DNA of 64,000 nt from Chamaelirium japonicum (lineage: Eukaryota; Streptophyta; Magnoliopsida; Liliales; Melanthiaceae): assembly GCA_947650365.1 (NCBI GenBank), contig OX393550.1, positions 120,654,374 through 120,718,373 on the forward strand, read 5' to 3'. Under the pieces are notes generated by a model. It did not search any database, was not told the origin of the DNA, and worked only from the letters and a program-made list of their open reading frames with translations. Both the position numbers and the translations under genes were made by a program. Numbering within the stretch: position 1 is the first letter of the stretch; each line of letters opens with the position of its first letter. Below are positions 58,456-64,000 of this stretch, piece by piece.

Positions 58456-61400
58456 ACTTATGATTTTCCAACACTTAGACTATAAATCAGTAAATCGAAT
58501 CATAAATGGTCTCTCTTTCTCTCATGGTAATGATGTAGCCTCTGTTTTTCTTTTAAATACGGAATAATTCCAACTTCGAATTACCGGATGCCGATCCGAT
58601 GACGATCGGATCGAATCCAAACCTTTTTCATATCCGAAACACGCTAACTTATGATTTTCCAACACTTAGACTCTAAATCGGTGAATCGGAGCGTAAATTG
58701 GTCAAATATCCAATTAGAACCCGCTCACAAGTCCGAAATACAGAATAAATCCAAGTTCGAATTATCGGATGCCGATCCGATGACGATCGGATCGAATCCA
58801 AACCTATTTCATATCCAAAACACGCTAACTTATGATTTTCCAACACTTAGACTCTAAATCGGTGAATCGGAGCGTAAATTGGTCAAATATCCAATTAGAA
58901 CCTGCTCGCAAGTCCGAAATACGGAATAATTCCAACTTCGAATTACCGGATGCCGATCCGATGACGATCGGATCGAATCCAAACCTATTTCATATCCGAA
59001 ACACGCTAACTTATGATTTTCCAACACTTAGACTCTAAATCGGTGAATCGGAGCGTAAATTGGTCAAATATCCAATTAGAACCCGCTCGCAAGTCCGAAA
59101 TATGGAATAAATCCAAGTTCGAATTATCGGATGCCGATCCGATGACGATCGGATCGAATCCAAACCTATTTCATATCCGAAACACGCTAACTTATGATTT
59201 TCCAACACTTAGACTCTAAATCGGTGAATCGGAGCGTAAATTGGTCAAATATCCAATTAGAACCCGCTCGCAAGTCCGAAATACGGAATAATTCCAAGTT
59301 CGAATTACCGGATGCCAAGCCGATGACGATCCGATCGAATCAAAACCTATTTCATATCCGAAACACGCTAACTTATGATTTTCCAACACTTAGACTCTAA
59401 ATCGGTGAATCGGAGCGTAAATTGGTCAAATATCCAATTAGAACCCGCTCGCAAGTCCGAAATACGGAATAATTCCAAGTTCGAATTACCGGATGCCGAT
59501 CCGATGACGATCGGATCGAATCCAAACCTATTTCATATCCGAAACACGCTAACTTATGATTTTCCAACACTTAGACTCTAAATCGGTGAATCGGAGCGTA
59601 AATTGGTCAAATATCCAATTAGAACCCGCTCGCAAGTCCGAAATACGGAATAAATCCAACTTCGAATTATCGGATGCCGAGCCGATGACGATCCGATCGA
59701 ATCCAAACCTATTTTATATCCGAAACACGCTAACTTATGATTTTCCAACACTTAGACTCTAAATCGGTGAATCGGAGCATAAATTGGTCAAATATCCAAT
59801 TAGAACCCGCTCGCAAGTCCGAAATACGGAATAATTCCAAGTTCGAATTATCGGATGCCGAGCCGATGACGATCGAATCGAATCCAAACCTATTTTATAT
59901 CCGAAACACGCTAACTTATGATTTTCCAACACTTAGACTCTAAATCGGTGAATCGGAGCGTAAATTGGTCAAATATCCAATTAGAACCCGCTCGCAAGTC
60001 CGAAATACGGAATAATTCCAAGTTCGAATTACCGGATGCCGATCCGATGACGATCGGATCGAATCCAAACCTATTTCATATCCGAAACACGCTAAGTTAT
60101 GATTTTCCAACACTTAGACTCTAAATCGGTGAATCGGAGCGTAAATTGGTCAAATATCCAATTAGAACCCGCTCGCAAGTCTAAAATACGGAATAAATCC
60201 AACTTCGAATTATCGGATGCCGATCCGATGACGATCAGATCGAATCCAAACCTATTTCATATCCGAAACACGGTAACTTATAATTTTCCAACACTTAGAC
60301 TCTAAATCGGTGAATCGGAGCGTAAATTGGTCAAATATCCAATTAGAACTCGCTCGCAAGTCCGAAATTCGGAATAATTCCAAGTTCGAATTATCGAATG
60401 CCGAGCCGATGACGATCGGATCGAATCCAAACCTATTTCATATCCGAAACACGCTAACTTATGATTTTCCAACACTTAGACTCTAAATCGGTGAATCGGA
60501 GCGTAAATTGGTCAAATATCCAATTAGAACCCGCTCGCAAGTCCGAAATACGGAATAATTCTAAGTTCGAATTACCGGATGCCGATCCGATGACGATCGG
60601 ATCGAATCCAAACCTATTTCATATCCGAAACACGCTAACTTATGATTTTCCAACACTTAGACTCTAAATCGGTGAATCGGAGTGTAAATTGGTCAAATAT
60701 CCAATTAGAACCCGCTCGCAAGTCCGAAATACGGAATAAATCCAACTTCGAATTATCGGATGCCGATCCGATGACGATCGGATCGAATCCAAACCTATTT
60801 CATATCCGAAACACGCTAACTTATGATTTTCCAACACTTAGACTCTAAATCGGTGAATCGGAGCGTAAATTGGTCAAATATCCAATTAGAACCCGCTCGC
60901 AAGTCCGAAATTCGGAATAATTCCAAGTTCGAATTATCGAATGTCGAGCCGATGACGATCGGATCGAATCCAAACCTATTTCATATCCGAAGCACGCTAA
61001 CTTATGATTTTCCAACACTTAGACTCTAAATCGGTGAATCGGAGCGTAAATTGGTCAAATATCCAATTAGAACCCGCTCGCAAGTCCGAAATACGGAATA
61101 ATTCCAAGTTCGAATTATCGAATGCCGAGCCGATGACGATCGGATCGAATCCAAACCTATTTCATATCCGAAACACGCTAACTTATGATTTTCCAACACT
61201 TAGACTCTAAATCGGTGAATCGGAGCGTAAATTGGTCAAATATCCAATTAGAACCCGCTCGCAAGTCCGAAATACGGAATAATTCCAAGTTCGAATTACC
61301 GGATGCCGAGCCGATGACGATCCGATCGAATCCAAACCTATTTCATATCCGAAACACGCTAACTTATGATTTTCCAACACTTAGACTCTAAATCGGTGAA

Positions 61401-62254
61401 TCGGAGCGTAAATTGGTCAAATATCCAATTAGAACCCGCTCGCAAGTCCGAAATACGGAATAATTCCAAGTTCGAATTATCGGATGCCGATCCGATGACG
61501 ATCGGATCGAATCCAAACCTATTTCATATCCGAAACACGCTAACTTATGATTTTCCAACACTTAGACTGTAAATCGGTGAATCGGAGCGTAAATTGGTCA
61601 AATATCCAATTAGAACCCGCTCGCAAGTCCGAAATTCGGAATAATTCCAACTTCGAATTATCGAATGCCGATCCGATGACGATCCGATCGAATCCAAACC
61701 TAGCTATTTCATATCCGAAACACGCTAAGTTATGATTTTTCAACACTTAGACTCTAAATCGGTGAATCGGAGCGTAAATTGGTCAAATATCCAATTAGAA
61801 CCCGCTCGCAAGTCCGAAATACGGAATAATTCCAAGTTTGAATTATCGGATGCCGAGCCGATGACGATCCGATCGAATCCAAACCTATTTTATATCCGAA
61901 ACACGCTAACTTATGATTTTCCAACACTTAGACTCTAAATCGGTGAATCGGAGCGTAAATTGGTCAAATATCCAATTAGAACCCGCTCGCAAGTCCGAAA
62001 TACGGAATAATTCCAACTTCGAATTACCGGATGCCGATCCGATGACGATCGGATCGAATCCAAACCTATTTCATATCCGAAACACGCTAACTTATGATTT
62101 TCCAACACTTAGACTCTAAATCGGTGAATCGGAGCGTAAATTGGTCAAATATCCAATTAGAACCCGCTCGCAAGTCCGAAATTCGGAATAATTCCAAGTT
62201 CGAATTATCGAATGCCGATCCGATGACGATCCGATCAAATCCAAACCTAGCTAT
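58456..62254 (+). repeat. 181-bp satellite array 2 (about 21 units), plus orientation
   Basis: The same 181-bp unit as array 1 but reversed, so the pair forms an inverted repeat around the second gene. The first unit is divergent: about 58509-58552 is replaced by unrelated sequence containing TCTCTCTTTCTCTC. Three-unit (543-bp) higher-order repeats are visible, for example GAAATTCGG at 60364 and 60907 with matching GAATGCCGAGCC/GAATGTCGAGCC variants. Two late units share a 4-bp insertion, CCTAGCTAT, at about 61698 and 62246. The last unit stops at 62254, where an LTR-like sequence begins. Confidence 0.95.
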
Positions 62255-64000
62255 TGTTGGAAACAAATCCATGGTAGAGGCCCGCAGCGGAAGCAAAGTG
62301 AAGGTCCGAGGACCGTGAGCGGTGTGCGTTACATATCAAAATTTTCATCGAAACAATTTACATATGCGTGTATGAAACTTAGCATCGCAACTACGCGAAC
62401 CCCTAACGACGATCTAACGCAAACGAACAATCTAGCATGAATGCATGTTCTAATTATGTTAGATCTACTTGTTAGAGATCATACTTGCGTGCGGAATCTT
62501 TCACCGCGACAAATTTCTTCTTTGTCGATGGAGACGGGCAACGGATCTGCTCGACATAGCTTCAGTGCGACAGCCATAACGTTTTGCTCCGAACTCCGAT
62601 TGGGCTGAAATTTGGACTGAAGGTAGCCAACTTCAAGACGGAACTTTTGCAACAAGTTTCACGTCGTTTGGACTTTTGTAGCTCCCGGAATCACAGAAAC
62701 AACGCTGATTTTCTGTGCAGATTCTGGACAGCAAAAGGTTGCGGGAGACGCCTTCTAGTTCACCCGATCTCACACGATGCACGGCACCTCGTCGATGGAT
62801 CTCTGAGTGCCTCCATACGACGAGTCTTCTCCTTCTACGAAACACCACGCGAGGAAGACGAGTCGCCATCCAATGGCGCAAGCGAGGGAGAGAGAGACGA
62901 GGGAGGAGATGCGAAGAGAGAAGAGGGGGCGGCTAGGGTTTCCCCATACCATGGCCGGCCCTAGGGCTTGCATGGCTCTATTAAATTTTTTTTGCCCCCT
63001 CTCTCTCCTTCTCATATATATAGCCGGCCTATCCATATGGATAAGGACAGTATGATAAGGATGATTGATTCAAACCTTATCCCTATATATCTCTTCTTTA
63101 TCTCTATCCTTTCCTTGTTTTCGAAAACGGTCAAAACCAGCCCGTTTTCTGCGCCTCATAACCGGCCCCTTCATCGGAGGCAACAACCTCCCGAAACTAA
63201 TGGGGCCGGCCTTGACCAGTCTCTCAACACTTAGGGCTGGCCCCCTTAGTGCATAGTGGCGCATGGTATGACCAAAACGCCCTTATGCCACTAGTTGGCC
63301 GTTCCTCGTGTACGAGACTTTGCAAGGCACACAAAAGTGAAGTGCACCAGTGATTTCACTATTCTCTGAGGTTCCCGTAGGGTGCCCCTAGTGAAGTCAA
63401 CTAGTCAACTCGCAACATGTCCCGGTGCATCGCACCCATGTGGCAAAGTCCACTTATGGCAAGGAATTGCTACATGCGTCTCTGCACTAACCTAGGGTTT
63501 CCCCTTAGTGCACACACGTAGCTACGCATCTACCGAGCACTAGTGCGAAGCACTCACGGAGCGTATGCTTGGACTTCTTGCTTCCTCTAACTACGTTCTG
63601 TGTTTCGATGAGATGGTATAAGAACCATACATAATGTCGATAAGGTGGAACCTTCAGGGACCAGGGTTCATGGCTTCCAACTCAGACTCGATCGACACAC
63701 TACCCGAGTGTACCATCGATCCTCTGAGTCCGAGTTAACCTGCATAGCCACCCAGAGTGCGATGCAGGCTGCACTCCAATCTCCCCGGACTTACTATGTT
63801 CTCCCACATACCCCTGCTCTCCGCTTAGTATGGTAAACTCGTTGTCCCTCCACTGGTGCCATGACGCAACTCGAGCGGTGGAGAATACCGTCAGACTCGA
63901 GTGCTCATATGACTCGTTTCCTTCCAGGTTGACTACGTACATCGTACCTCCAATAACTCTACCGAGTAACCGGATCCGTCATCAGTCCAACTGATGACCA
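62255..64000. mobile_element. Putative long LTR or LTR-derived repeat inserted in the satellite, right end beyond the window
   Basis: The 181-bp unit breaks off after GCTAT (62250-62254), a candidate 5-bp target duplication, and TGTTGGAAAC follows. TG at the edge and a TGTTGG start are usual for copia-type LTRs. No primer-binding site such as TGGTATCAGAGC, no polypurine tract and no gag-pol coding sequence occurs before 64000. Orientation and family therefore stay open: it could be a 5' LTR, or the outer edge of a reversed element. Short open frames at 62584-63256 overlap on both strands and show no recognisable domain, so I call no gene. The nature of the sequence is inferred mainly from the clean boundary. 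Confidence 0.5.
63013..63024 (+). promoter_or_regulatory. Possible TATA box inside the LTR-like sequence
   Basis: CATATATATAG occurs here, about 760 bp from the proposed LTR edge, after a long T run and a CT-rich stretch. It is the best TATA-like site in the region for plus-strand transcription; there is no other evidence. Confidence 0.25.

Larger units (their letters stand above)
47651..62254 (+). mobile_element. CACTA (En/Spm-type) DNA transposon, right end not seen
   Basis: The left terminus is CACTACAAGAAAT at 47651, the standard end of plant CACTA elements. It abuts the satellite directly, and the three bases before it (ATG, 47648-47650) are the candidate left copy of the 3-bp target duplication. 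Inside are the subterminal motif array, a TNP2-type transposase gene, a second CACTA-type gene and two 181-bp arrays in opposite orientation. No matching TAGTG end and no right-hand CCGACGG cluster occur before the window ends. An LTR-like sequence interrupts the last satellite unit at 62255, so the true right end must lie beyond 64000 or be lost. Both genes are on the plus strand. The element looks nearly complete but perhaps non-autonomous because of stop codons in the transposase. Confidence 0.88.

Noticed and set aside
53784-62318. A 68-codon open frame repeated in nearly every 181-bp unit of both arrays
   Set aside because: Frames overlap by 26 nt and shift phase each unit because 181 is not divisible by three. 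Their conservation equals the nucleotide conservation of the satellite, and nothing suggests a translated peptide.
62584-63264. Possible short genes in the LTR-like region (up to 126 codons)
   Set aside because: Many overlapping frames on both strands, no domain, no conserved motif, and the sequence context looks like an LTR leader.
53595-64000. Right terminus of the CACTA element
   Set aside because: I looked for a CTTGTAGTG-type end and a second CCGACGG cluster and found neither, so no right end is annotated.

Overview
The window is plant nuclear DNA, almost entirely repeats and transposons. Spliced plant-type CACTA (En/Spm) transposase genes, a CACTACAAGAAA terminus, telo-box-like motifs and a copia-like LTR-type start all point to a flowering plant. 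GC-rich coding exons hint at a monocot, but that is weak. I see no ordinary host gene, rRNA, tRNA or CRISPR.

Layout. (1) Positions 1-47650 are one minisatellite array with a 23-bp unit and a recurrent 28-bp variant. It is broken into about 50 blocks that flip orientation, and many flips fall on short dyads inside the unit. The array carries a tandem segmental duplication of about 6.63 kb (27270-33904 and 33905-40540) and several smaller ones. (2) At 47651 a CACTA transposon enters the satellite. Its left end has an alternating array of CCGACGG/CCGTCGG motifs (47674-48295), then a CT/GC-rich block, then degenerate 19-21-bp repeats (48896-49257). (3) A TNP2-type transposase gene of four exons (49994-53595) follows. 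Its frame is intact except for two adjacent stop codons, TAA TAG, near the C-terminus. (4) A 181-bp satellite array in minus orientation (53757-56512), bordered on both sides by 21-bp repeats, precedes (5) a second, apparently intact six-exon gene (56679-58379, 427 aa). It resembles the accessory (TnpA/Transposase_24-like) gene of CACTA elements and has a coiled-coil tail. (6) A second 181-bp array (58456-62254) lies in the opposite orientation. (7) The last unit is cut off at 62254 by a sequence that starts TGTTGG and looks like a long LTR or LTR-derived repeat, running to the window end.

The most striking structure is the CACTA element. The transposase gene sits near the left end, and the accessory gene lies in the 1.9-kb loop of a giant inverted repeat built of two satellite arrays (15 and 21 units). 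The right terminus of the element is not in the window. All coordinates, counts and splice junctions were read by eye; no database search was possible.
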